Assembly (NCBI GenBank): GCA_964036275.1
Contig: OZ038438.1
Location: 10,921,321-10,985,320, forward strand
Source of the DNA: Litoditis marina
Taxonomy: Eukaryota > Nematoda > Chromadorea > Rhabditida > Rhabditidae
Reading direction: 5' to 3'
Length of the DNA: 64,000 nucleotides
Shown one piece after another: positions 1 through 12,900 of the stretch (the stretch's first letter is position 1; each line of letters opens with the position of its first letter). The notes under the pieces were generated by a model, which worked only from the letters and a program-made list of their open reading frames with translations, did no database searches and was not told where the DNA came from. Made by a program: the position numbers and the translations under genes.

Positions 1-316
1 GTCAGTGATTTCAGTATTTCGCCAACCACCAAACACTAAACTCACAGGCAAGGCGTTTCCAAACGAGTATGAGCTAAATTATTACTGGTTTGTTTTTCAG
101 AGTGTATTAGAAAAAACAAAGCAAATTCAAGAGAAGACAATCTAAACTTAGATGCTCTTCAAATCAAAAAGTGATTGACAAAGAGTGTTGTGCATTGTTC
201 GTTTGCGTAGTGGAAAACATCAGTTTATTGTGGTTCAACTTCACTCATACGTCATCTGAAAATCGAATTTTAAAAGTTTTTTTTAAGTTCGTGCCAGTCC
301 AACCCAACTAGCATCA

Positions 317-488
317 GAGTACGTATGCTAGAGGATCCTGACACCTTCATCCCGTTCTGCGTCTCTCGCTCTGCCTCACTATTTCTCGTCTCTTACTTCC
401 CGACGGGATGTAAGAGCAGAAAAATAGCGTATGTATGAGGAGACGCAGGACGGGATGAAGGTGCCGGGATCTTCTAGGATACGTACTC
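317..488. repeat. Long fold-back (inverted repeat) element
   Basis: The sequence from about 317 folds back on 488. The left arm starts GAGTACGTAT and the right arm ends ATACGTACTC. Both arms carry the related block CACCTTCATCCCGT (its complement on the right), and the centre near 403 (CTTACTTCCCGACGGGATGTAAG) is itself palindromic. It looks like a fold-back MITE of about 170 bp. The open frames across it are a by-product of the symmetry. Confidence 0.6.
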
Positions 489-943
489 AGGTTAACTATG
501 CCTTTCACAGAAATGCGAAATAAGGTATTGAGGTGTTGCGTTCGACGTAAAATTAGATACTGTTTACTCTCAGCCTCTAACACGACGTTTATCTAGACGC
601 CTCCTGGAAAATCGAATATTGCAACGGTTCGCTCTGCGCGCGGTCAGATTTTATTTATTGCGCACCACTGTTGCAAAAACAAACCGGGTACAGGTATTTG
701 ACTGAATAGAAAACCTACTGTTGTGAGTTTTGTAAACCAAAAATTCTCGAAATCGCAGCCATTCTACTCAATTTTCATTGAGTCAGTTGAGGTTGAGTGT
801 TTGTAGTTTGCTCGCAAGACAGCAAGACAACACGTGAATGATTCTCGCACGAGTTTTCGTCCGTTGCGTGATGCCAAAAAATAAACAATTACTGCACTTA
901 AGCAAAAGGTTGACCTTCACAAACCTCATCAGTTCATTTTCAG

Positions 944-2000
944 ATATAAAACGAATGATCTACGGATGACAATCGTCTTCAGGGCTCGCTGTTTCGAGAA
1001 CGAGGAGAAGAAAAACGTGTTCTCAAAGTGGTATGTGTTTACGGAATCTCTATTCTCAAAAGGAGTCATCCGTAACTGTTACTATCTCAAAAAGATGACA
1101 AGTTTTGAATCGATCGAGTACGTTGCATCTGCAACAAGATTAACAGAGATATGACTGCCGATTTTCATTAGTTTTTGAACCAGTTGTTTGCAGCATGAGA
1201 ATGCGTTTATGCCCATTCTATTTTTTGAGATCAAGAAGTTTAGCGAAGTGATCACTCTGAGTACATTGTGCATGAGGAGACCGTGGGGGTCAAATGAAGG
1301 TTTGGTCGATGAAGTCGCAACACGATGGATGGCCTTGTGAAAATTGGCGGGTTTTCCTCACTGACTTCACCCGTTCCCTTCATCGGCTTGCGCGATAATT
1401 AGGCTCACGTTTTGCAACAGGATTTGTATAAAATGGAGCCCAAACTACAATGCGTAGGGTGAAGGTAGATAGGGGACTCGAGTAATAGTTCCTTATGGTT
1501 CTTGCCATTCAATACGGGATTATAAAACGTCCGGGACACTGAAACGCTGTATATCACATTTAAAATTATACAATGAAACGCTGTATTCATATTTCTAATT
1601 GTAGTTGTTATATTTGATAAGTTACATTGAGAGGTGTTGCACAGATTGGGCCGCAGGCATGTACGAAATCTCATATGATTTTTCTGTCATGGATAGGGCG
1701 CATACTATAGGGAAATGATCGCAGCTGCAACACTGAATCATCGTGGTTTGCAGGTATCGATCGGGAGAGAACGTGAGGCCTGTGGAAGATATTCTAGATG
1801 ACTTGAAAAATGATCTGGTTGCCAAGAAGGGATACAACAAACAACAACTTAAACATATGAAACCGCTAGATTTCGCTCTACTGCTGCTGGATGAATACAT
1901 AGCCTACCCGATTCCGTCGAAGGCTCTGATTCCGTATAACTATTGCTTACTCGAGAAAATAGTTCCGTGGATGGCTCCGTTCCTGAGACTCATGTGCTGA
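944..2000 (+). CDS. 3' end of an unrecognised protein-coding gene (at least two exons)
   Basis: Two exons can be supported. Exon A (944-1030) follows the acceptor TTCATTTTCAG and ends at a GTATGT donor. Exon B (1754-2000) follows TTTGCAG and ends at a TGA. The phases fit: TG at the end of exon A plus G at the start of exon B makes a Trp codon. The joined fragment is about 110 residues long. It begins YKTNDLRMTIVFRARCFE and contains an acidic stretch (PVEDILDDLKNDLV) and a hydrophobic patch (DFALLLLDEYIAYPIP), then ends FLRLMC. A polyadenylation signal AATAAA lies about 40 bases after the stop. I do not recognise the family. Earlier exons are not identified and may lie to the left of the window. 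The reading frame and splice sites are seen directly; that it is expressed is an inference. Confidence 0.55.
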
Positions 2001-2039
2001 TTCACGACTACAATTGTTTTTGTACAGCTTTACCTTCTG

Positions 2040-2045
2040 AATAAA
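2040..2045 (+). terminator. Polyadenylation signal AATAAA
   Basis: AATAAA about 40 bases past the stop codon of the upstream partial gene, a normal spacing for a short nematode 3' UTR. Confidence 0.5.
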
Positions 2046-5000
2046 TTCTCAAGTGCATTTACTTATTGATTACCTCGATGAGCACACACACACACATTCT
2101 TCATAGTGTTAACAATTACTCAGTTGTTACGAGTGTCTAACATCCGCACCCTCTCCCCGTCTCGTTGTGTCTCGCTACAATCTCCCTTTTCTATGGCACC
2201 CTCTCCCTCTCAGCCATGTCTCATCGGCTTTACGTCTGGAAAACGCATTCCCCTCATCTCAATTGATTTTTTTGAAAGTGAGTTTTGGGAAACGGCATCG
2301 ATCCTCTCGCTGCCTGGCGCACACTCTCTCACCCTCGTCTGCGTATCTGCTGAACAAAGAATATCTACCATTTCTCAATATCTATTGCGCCCTCCTCATC
2401 TCTAGACACTACTCCGTAAGCATAACGAGCTCGATCGTAGAACAAAACCTATGTGAACAATTCATAACGACGCAGTTTCAAACTTTATTGGTTCGGTCTA
2501 AATGGTTGTACCATGTCAGTTATTATTTGCATTTGCTCAGTGTGTTATATGTATGTACATCCACCAAATTCCGAGCCCTTTCATGGTCTCATTCACATGT
2601 CAAACAAATAAAACCCTTTCTGCTTTCCAGACCCGTATTGAGCGTTTTCTGAAATCTCATCGCATTCTACCAACTTCAAATGTACCATCACCGTATTCTG
2701 TAATAGGACCTTACTCTCAAAGGACTAGAAACTGTTTTGCAATGCTCCTAGCACGTTTGCGTCGATTCAGTCCCTCGCTGCTCCTTACTCAATCCGTTCC
2801 TGTCTTCCTTGCGAGTCTCTCACCTGTCAAATATTGGTCTTCTGCCGAAATCGCGCTGCTGCCCTTTTTCTAATTTGCGGCGGTTTTTAAGATAGTAGAC
2901 CAGGCGACGTGTACTGCTAGGTTTGTGTTGAGAAACAAGGCAAAAAGTTATATGTCGCCTGGTATAGATTACAAAAGAACAGTTCAACGAAGCACAGTTT
3001 TTAATTTTTAAAATCCTTCAGTTCAAAACTGCAATTCTATCAACTTTTTTTATCCGCTTTGTCGGAGTGTTTTGAAGTCCGATGACTTGATGTTGTCCAA
3101 CTTAGTGCCACAAAGTTTGATGACCCGTTGACGACGATACTGCGAGCACTGAAGGAAAAAACGTGACGTTGATTTCCTTCAGTGCTCGCAGTATCGTCGT
3201 CAAAACTGTGTAACGCAAAAACATTATGATGTAGGAAAGGATTATCGACCTGCTGTTCCGCATTTCACAAACGACGGCTCAAAATTGTCTCGAGAAAGAG
3301 TCAGCTCGTGACCTCCTAGTCAATGCATACGAAATGTCCTTCCCTCGTTTTCGCATTCGAAGTTCAGAGGATTCCTTACCTCACGTCACTAGCAAAACTA
3401 TGCGCTCAGAGATGATTTGCGAGTCTCAGAAACTTACCGTGTGAACATATTGGTAGTAAGTGTTCTTTCGCGAATTGCAATAAGATTATATGGTTGTAAA
3501 GTGTTTCAGTTTGTTATTACGATTGCTTACATTTTGATTGGTCCACTCAATTCAGCATACTTCGAGATGCGGCAACCCAAAGAAAGAGCTCAGGTTACAT
3601 GTGTTATGGAATCAGTATGTGTATGTTAGCTTGTTTCTGACTGGATTTTTCTCAAATTCAGCTGAAACAAAAAAAAAACTAGTACCGATTGCAAAACAAT
3701 CATCATATCTTTCTTAACGGATTGCGCTTGCTTTCGAATATTACTCCGCTACAAAAGTATATGTATTATCACATGAAACAAACCTGGTTCAATTCAAAGC
3801 AACTTTGGTTTCTTCTTCTTTGTTGTGGAAAAGACCTGGATTCGTCCAATAGAAACTTTTTTTTTCAAAGACATCGAGAAAACAATGATAAGGAACTATT
3901 TTTTAAGGTTTCGAAGTTTTTTAAATTTTCTCTTTTTCCAGTTTTGATATTTCATGACAGAGCTGAATATGTCTCTGAAGTTCATCAATTCGTCACAGTT
4001 CGTCTATGATTCGTCTCTGATGTCTGAATACTGCCAGCTTTGCGTGTTTTTCACCCCTTTCATGTGCAATATTCGACAGGCAAAGAGGAGGGAGACAGAG
4101 CTCCACCCTCGCCAATAATTCGTTTTCCACTCAGCCTTTATTATCTGCGCCCCAGCTTTCCGCGTCATTTTCATTACACATAGCATAGCGATGCTTTCAT
4201 TTCGTTCGCTGTCTGAAATAACATAATAGAAAATATGTGAACACGCGGTACTTTGAAACAATTCATTTTCTGTTGGTGAATGATTGTATTAATTCAATTT
4301 GTATGATTCCGACTCGAAGAGACAAAAGTTCTGTGTTTTTATGTTCAGCTCAGAATAACGACACAAGTCAAAGTTTCTGTCTCATTATTATTGAGTTTTC
4401 ACGAACTTATGGAAAACGCAATATATTGATGCTAAAATTGAACTACATTTAATACCTCAGTTATTCAAAAAAAAAACGTAAATTCGAATATAATTTTAGT
4501 TCCGTGCTTCTCACAAGTAACTTTAAGTTACTGGTGCAAGGAACAGTTATTTTGTATTTCTAACTAATCTAGTTGTATCAGTTAATCAAGATTAAGTCAA
4601 TCCAACTCAACGTGGTGCTCCCAAAATCAACCTAGTTTACCTCCAGTTATGCTAAAGAAACTTCTATTCAACTCTTTTTTGAATGAATGACTTTTTTCAG
4701 GTTCAATTCAATTATAGTCTTCAATCATATATTTCACAACCCCGTCTGTTTTTCGGGTAGACATATTTTGTGTTGCCATAGCTCATATGAGTTTCATTGC
4801 CGTTGGTTTCACTCGCTAATAATTATTGTGGTACAGCTTCATTTCTCTGTATCATTTTCTCGGCGCAAAACTCCGACTATTAGATCTGTCAACAGCAGAT
4901 AGCACGTGGTTTGCTATCCAGACCTAATATCAGCAAATAGATTTCTTTCTCAGCAAGCAAGGTAGACGATGAACATACATTGCTCTCGACGCTAATAAAA

Positions 5001-6956
5001 CGACAGCCCTGAGCTCCGTATAATCACGTCGAAAACTTTCCCATCTCGTGTAGTCAACTTTAAATCGAACTGAAAAGACATTCGTACTCATCGACAGCAG
5101 TTGAACGTGCTTACAGTTTGGTAAGATTTTAAAGCAAGTGTTCAGCTGTTACAAAATGAGAGAACACGTAAAACGTTTAAAATATCAAAATGAAAGTTAG
5201 TTACATAGGTAGGATTCCTTTAATGTAACATTAGCTGCTTTTTGTAAGTATGTTAGGGAGGGTGGCAGGAGGTGCTGTAATACGGCTGGCCTCTCATCGC
5301 GACGGAACTCATCTTTCTCCACCACAATTTCGATTGCCAGAACACTGTTCAACTCTTCCATTTCCTTACACATCACAGAAACATTACTTTCGTGTTCTAA
5401 TTTTCTCTCAATTAACACTACGTTTGGAAACTACAAGACATTTAACATCGACCGCTTTTCCTTAGATGTTCTCTAACATTATTCTCATTATCATACTCCT
5501 CTATATTCTCATTCTCCCATATTGATCGAGTGCATAACTCAGATCTAACAAAGTTGCGCCAGCCGATTTATTTCAGATATTCTAACTCAGTTGCCATAGA
5601 GATGAAATAACAGGACCGATCACGCCGGCTTCTCAGACTCTTGTGTTTTCTGTGAATACATCCACTGCACTATTTATGTTTACTTTTAGAACTAAGTGCC
5701 ACTTTCTGATAACACACAAGTATCATGCACATGTCTGTTCAAAAACGATGAAAATAACTCACTGACAAGTTCTTTATATTAAAACAAGTCGAAGCAAGAA
5801 CAACTCCTTATAGTTCGTAATAAAGACCTAACTTAGTTTTGAAGAGACTGGAAAGATACTCAAAGGCGAATTTTATACTTGGTTATAGTCTCTATTTTTA
5901 CCAAATAGAAATTGCCTGAACGGGTGAACGACACGGATACATCTATTCATACTGCCAGCATAGCTAATAGTACCTGTTTGTATATTAGTTTGCGCTTACG
6001 CCTGTCAACGTGTGGTTGCGTTGGTTCCCACACATAAATTACGAATACAGCTATAATTTGTTCTGCAACTTGAAGTTGTTTCAGCAATCACCACGTGAAA
6101 AGTACTTCTTTAGTAGTTGACGATGTTAGGAGCTGCTGCCCTGGAATTCTTTATCGCATGTTTGAGGAATTAGCATTTGTTTGAGTACGTCACGTGGATT
6201 GTTCGTCTATCGCAAAGAGACGAGTAGATTCAATAAAACAGAGTGTTTGATCAGGCAGCTACAGTCGATTCTCATCTATTTCATTGATCCATTATTTCAT
6301 TCGCATGTCATACATGCAGTCTCAGCCAGTAATGGAATCGCACATATTCTGCATATCACAAATATTAATGCACTATCCCTCTAGACTTCTATAACGGTGA
6401 AAGCTCAGTTGCGCAACCAAGATGCGAATCAATCCATTTTCTAGTAGGAATAAATCATAGTTTCGTAATAGGACCCAATGTAATACGCATTCGGTTCCTG
6501 ATGTTTCTGTGAAGCCAACATTTTGCCTCATAACTAACTGTACAATGAGTGAGAGACAGTATGCGAATTCGTTCAGGTTCAATATTAACATTTTCTCCAA
6601 CGTTTCACCTTAGAAAATACTTTGTTATTTTTGGAATGTATCAATTTTTGATAAGTTTTCACGTGATCACACAGTTATTTATAGAAACCTCTAATTTGTT
6701 TCGAGAACTTCTCTATGACGAATCACATGCAAAAAGCTGAACTACTGCACCCTGTTCAATTACCTTGTCTTTCAATTCACTCGACCACATGTTGGCCACA
6801 ATGTTGGCAGCTACCGCTGCTCGAGCCTGGCGAGCGCAACCTTGTGAAGTAGGACCCAGATAGTACGTTTTTGCAGAAATGCCATCTTATTGTGACGTTT
6901 TGTACCTATGTTTCACTGTGATAGCACTTCAAAAAAAGTATGTTTGAATAGTTAAG
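2046..6956. other. Intergenic region without a recognised gene
   Basis: About 4.9 kb with only short open frames, none showing a recognisable domain or a coherent splice series. It holds a (CA)n run at 2083-2096, a pyrimidine-rich stretch at about 2140-2400, a small inverted pair ACCAGGCGAC / GTCGCCTGGT at about 2900-2963, and a strong perfect hairpin at 3128-3203. The right part is presumably the promoter side of the SLC6 gene. Confidence 0.5.
3128..3203. repeat. Perfect 31-bp inverted repeat (hairpin)
   Basis: Positions 3128-3158 are the exact reverse complement of 3173-3203, separated by a 14-base loop. The arm begins TTGACGACGATACTGCGAGC and ends in GAAGGAAA. No poly-T follows and no coding frame is involved. 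Confidence 0.85.
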
Positions 6957-9900
6957 ATGGATTCAGAAATGAGCGGTGGCGGACCACCCGACCTGCTCGA
7001 CATACCTGGTTCCAAAAGGGCCACCTTTCAATCAGGAAGCGAGGAAGAAATACGGCTTGGATCCAGAGTCACTTTCAATGATCAAAGTGTGAACATTGAA
7101 AACTGCGAATTCAATGTGAGTGTCCTCCCTTTAACTTCTTTCTTCACTTTGCTCAATTTTCCCATGTTTGACGACGTGAGAGAAAAATTATGAATATTAT
7201 AGGCTGAGGGACCACAAAGCACCATCACATTCCATGTGGAGGAAGGAGAGAAAAAGCGAGAACAGTGGGATAACAAGGTTGGTCTCTTTATAAAAACAAA
7301 GAGTAAAATAATAATAAAGTACATAGGGGATGCCAAATTGGTATCGAACCTGCGAGCAAAATATCGAAACAGGGTGCTAACCACCTATAAGCGTTAGAAT
7401 CGATGACATGTGTCCGTACACAGCGGAAATTGAGATATACAGTACCCATCCGCCTTTCCGTTGGCGACGACTATATTTATATGATTTTTTGATTGTCTTT
7501 TTCAGGCTCAATTCTATATGGGCGTAGTTAGTTACGCTGTTGGCCTGGGCAATGTTTGGCGTTTTCCGTATCTTTGCCAGAAAAACGGCGGTGGTGGGTC
7601 TCAATTTCGTTTTATGGACAAGTATTTTATCTTTCTGAACATCTCGTTTTGCCGTGAGCTTGGTGACAATTTTCAATTTTTTCTTAATATTTTCTTTAGG
7701 AGCTTTCTTAATACCATACATAATTATGATGGGTTTGTTGGGCCTTCCCCTGTTTCTGATTGAACTAGGAATCGGTCAGCGGTTACGAACTGGTCCCATC
7801 GGGGTCTGGAATGCAATTCATCCCTACCTAGGAGGTCAGTGAACATTGTCTGCTCGTGTATTTATATGAATGGCTTGTACGGTAAATAAAATTAAAAAGC
7901 AATGGTTGCGTTTTTCGTAGTTTGTACGATCAATTGTGAGTATTTTCGCTATAGTAATAAAGTTTTAGTTAATTTAAGTCCTGCCGTGGTAAGCAATTAT
8001 CAGGTATTTCAGTAGTATGCCTTGTGTCTAGTTGACTGCTCTGGCAACTCTTTGATGAAACCAGAGTTTTTCCCCGCAGGTGCACGACAGTTGTTTGTCA
8101 CATGTCGAAACACGCACGTGGCCCGAATTGAGCCAAGAGGCCAACATTCCTGCAGTGAGAAAAGACATATCAGGGGTAGTATAAGCATACTTTATTAGAA
8201 CTATTGCAGGACTGGGAGTGTCGGCCGCCATTGTCTCGTACCTAGTTGCATTGTACTACAACGTCATCATCACATGGTGTCTGTTTTACCTCGGACAATC
8301 GATCACCCTCGAACTGCCGTGGACGGTTAGTTCGTCATTTCGCTCTCGTTCTTGTCTTGGCCTGGAGAATCCTGGATTTTAATTGAGTTTAGAGCGGGAT
8401 ATTTTACAGCATTGTCCGACGGAAATCAACGGTTCTGTGAACTACGAGTGTTCGATGTCGTCTTCGACTACAATGTACTTCTGGAACAGAAAAGCTCTAG
8501 ACACAACAGGGTAAGATATGGAGAATTATGTCTCAACAAAATATAACCAATTCTCGTTAACGTAAACAAATATGTTTCATCATCATCGAACTAGTTTAAA
8601 CATTCACAAACTTTTGTTCCGTTCTTACACAGACACACTGTGTAATAAATATTTGATTTGATTTGATTTGATTTGATTCATTTTTTTGCGGTGAGGTGTT
8701 GAAATTATACGGAATAGAAGCAATAAAGGATAAGGTGTAAACCAACTATAAGTTATGGTTCGCTCACACAGTACAAATCACAAATGTCGAACGGTGCATT
8801 AAACCTGCGTAATTAAACTAATATATCAGCAGAACGGAAAACATAGAAGAAAAGTGGACAGTGCCTGCTTCCCAGAGCCAGTGTTTGTTTCATGGAACAA
8901 ACATCATGTTCAGTTATAATCAAGCCCACACACTGACTAAGATGGTGCCCTTTTTTCAGGTCAATTGGAGAACTGGGGGGTTTCAATCCACACATCACAG
9001 TTAGTCTATGTGTGGCGTGGTTCCTGATATATCTCTGTGTTATGAGAGGAATCAAATCAAGTGGAAAGGTTGGTAATTTCATAAATTCTCCATTTCGTTT
9101 TTCGCTTGCTCTCACCAACTTTTGCACGGAACCAGAGTTTCGTATCACGTGCACGGCAGCTGAAAAATCACTCTCTGTTTTAACAACTTTACGTTCGTTT
9201 CTCCGATATAATTCTTGTCGAGTTTGCTTCTTTGAACAAAAGGCTCCCGCTGAGGCAAACATAGTTTGTCAAAATTGAAAGTGTTGCGAAAAGCAAAGAC
9301 TAATATTTTGCATGAACAATTTCGTTCATCGTTCATTGAGCTCCAGCCTACATACAAGGAAATATGACCTTAGTTCTTGAAATTTCAGTTGGAAAGCACA
9401 AAGTAACACTGTTATGTAGTTTGGAAAAGTGCAGTTGTTTTACTAGTAGACCTGTGAGCTTGTATCCACCAAGTGTTTGCTACTTTGAGCTAGTAACTAG
9501 ATGATATATCTCTGTTTCAGGTGATGTATATGACTGCCACCTTTCCCTATATTGTAACAACAATCTTCCTCATTCGTTCACTAACGCTTGAGGGAGCGAA
9601 GGAAGGTCTCTGGCACATGATTAACCCTGATGTTAGTTGAAAATCCTATTTTTCCCCGTACAGTATAAACATATGTTCATTAATAATACCTTTGTTTCGT
9701 TGACCACAGCGATAAACCCAGCATCGTCGTTTATGAGAGAAAGAAATCAGTTCGGGTCTCCCTAGGATGAGTTAAAATCGCTCCTTCGTGAAAACTATTC
9801 ACGGTTATCGATTCGAAATAATTATATTTCAGCTCCGGATGTTATCTAGTCCAACTGTTTGGTTGGAGTCAGCCACACAGATATTTTACTCGATGGGACT

Positions 9901-12900
9901 TGGATTTGGAGGTGAATGATCAAGCTGCGTTTTATAAAAACTCAACCATCACGTGCTGTTCAGATAGAAAAAGCCATCTAGAATGTGTGCAAGAAACTGC
10001 ATTTTTTCCAGGCCTGATTGCGTTCGGAAGCTACAATCCAATTAAAAACGACTGCAAGAGAGATGCTTCACTTCTGGCTTTATGTAACATTGTTACATCA
10101 TTGTACACGGCAGTGGTTATTTTCTGTGTTCTTGGATATATGGGACATAACAATATGAGTACCTGCGTTGAGAAGTGAGTTCATTTCACACGGCGTCTAA
10201 ACGAAACAAAGTGAAGTTGTACCTACAGCTCTCCGATCTAATGCTTCAAATGCAGTGTTCAACAATATTTTATCTCATTGCCAATTATTTTCGTATCGAA
10301 GTAGTGAGCATGACAGAAACTATAGGTATGTAATTCTAAAAGGTTGAATCCACACTCTTCATTGCTACCTGCTTTAGGGATATGCGAATTATGGCCGACG
10401 TCTACCCAAAAATGTTCAGTTCTGTGGATGACGTGAAGGCGATGTTCACGAGGGAAGAGTACATTGAGGTGAGTTTCATCATTATACCTTCGTCACTAGT
10501 CTAAAACAGACTCCACAAAAGTTGGAAATTTTTTAGTGAATTTCCTATTCAGTTTTGTAATGTCGTAACAAAATTTGTTCTACCAATTCATCATAAAATC
10601 GCAAAACTTTGATACTCACGAAACACCGCAATCTTTTTTGATGTGGTCTTTTCGGCAATGTCCTCTGCATTTTCGAGAATGGTATTCTGGCAGTTACGTT
10701 GAATTTTCAGATGATAAAGAACAAATTCAGTGGAAACTTCACTCTGATGGCGGCTCATTCACAGCTGTGTGACTATGCAAAAATCATCACTGAGGTTGGA
10801 ATATTTTCACACTGTGTCGACGCTGCTCCAAAACCAATTGAGAATATGAATTTTTTTCCCTATGTTTGACCAGTCGAACTATACGTTCACTTTCGGGAAG
10901 CTCAACATCATGCGCCTTTGAAATCAAAGTTTTCAGGCTGCCGAGGGAACGGGATTAGCGTTCGTTGTCTTCACTGAAGCCATTTTGAAGTTTCCGTTCC
11001 CGCCAATGTGGTCCCTGCTCTTTTTCATGATGCTCCTGTCTCTAGGTCTTGGTTCAATGTTCGGTGAGATTTGTTACATTGCCAAATTCTATCCGTTTGT
11101 CAAATTGCCAAATAAATCTGTAGTATCAATGGAACGTTTGTTTCAGATAACGCTCATTTTGGAACAGACCATTGCAGATCACACTTCCGCATGTAATCTA
11201 CTGTACTAAATGCTGAAAACTAAAGACCCGAGTAGTGCGAGATTGTGAATTCGATGTGCACAAAGCGAATAGTTTTAAAATTATCGTATGCAGGAACCCT
11301 AGAAGGTGTGATCACATCTCTCAACGACTCTCATCTGATTACTGTCAAGAAACCAATTTTGACTGCTGTTCTTTGCGCGTCCGCATGTTTTGTTGGTTTA
11401 CTGTTCTCAACGAGAGCTGGCCAGGTACGTTCAGTGTCTCTCTTTTCGTGCATCTCCCTCTATATTCTTCCGTTCGTTTGTTCATTCATTCTTTCTCTCT
11501 CTTCCTTCCTCCTTCACTTTCTAATGCTCTCTGTTGTTTATAAACTAACTCTCTTTTTCATCTTTCCGACCACACTAGTCTGAGAACCAGACAAACACAA
11601 ACACACATCAACAGAATAATGCGATACGAGATCAAGTAAAATAACAGTAGTTGATAATTCAACGTGTGTTTTTCTCAGGCTGTAGTATAGAGCAGACAGC
11701 GAGCGAAACCCATTTGTTAAGGGGTGTCCATGTTAAAGAGACCATTTCTCTCTAATTTCGAGTTTCGAGTTAGTAGTTTCACCACAAACAGCTTGAAAAC
11801 TTAAATATGAACATTCAACTTTTCTACCTTCATATTGCTCTGTTTTCTTTTAAAAGCGATCTACGTAATGTACACCGCGAATGAGTTACGTATCAAAAAT
11901 CGAAATAATGGTGATAAAAGTACACAAAGATTTTAATACATCTCAATACCTATCAGAATACAAAATTCAAGTGAAAAAGCAACTTGATTGAACAACTAAT
12001 TTATCAAGCCTGCGTCACAAAAATGTTTACGTATTTATTCAATGGCACTATGCATTTTTTCTCATTTCAAAATTGAAAGGCCATTAAGGGACTATTGGAA
12101 CACAATCAGATCATTTTTTCAGATTCCAATAATTTCATGCATTCCAGATTGTAGGGAAATGGTCTCTTTAGGCCATCTAATTATGTTTATTTCCAGTATT
12201 GGGTGCAACTGTTCGATTCGTTCGCCGGCTCATATGCACTGATGTGTGTTGCCTTTTTCGAAGTGATTGCAGTAGTCTATGTATATGGATACCGAAGGTA
12301 AATACTAGCAGTCTAAAGTGAATCTAATTCTGTGTAACATCCGCATTCGAACACTCCCACTGAATCAAAGTGGAACGAACAATGCTGTGCACTGAACCCC
12401 ACTCGGAAACTAACTACATATATACTTATAAAACTCAAAGTTTTTTTCGGTTCTGAATATGACCTAAGCTCCCTCCCTCTCGTGGAGTATATAGAACTTC
12501 GTCCAATTTAGATTATTTGTAGCATACACTTAGGGTTGTTAAGATCGACGAAATCGAAAGTCGATTGAAGTCACAAGAAGTCGAATTTCGATCTTGAGAT
12601 CGAAAATCAAAACAATCGAAATTAAAATCGAGAAATAGAGATTAGACAAAATGTGTTCAAAATCGAAAATCGAAAAAGTCGAAATTTTTCAGAATCGAAG
12701 TTTCGATTATTTTCGAGTTTCGATTCTAGTCTCGAAAAATGGTCAGATTTCGATTAGGGAGCATCACACGAGAATGCTGATAATGGGTATAGTGCATTCC
12801 CATAATATATCATAATATATCATAATATATCATAATATATGGAGTGCGCATTCCATAAATAGCAAAATTCGAAAATCAAAGATCTTTTGACATATGAGTA

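Noticed and set aside
2167..2652. 161-codon plus-strand open frame
   Set aside because: It arises from a pyrimidine-rich stretch (Ser/Leu/Pro-rich translation). No motif or splice context, and overlapping frames are equally open.
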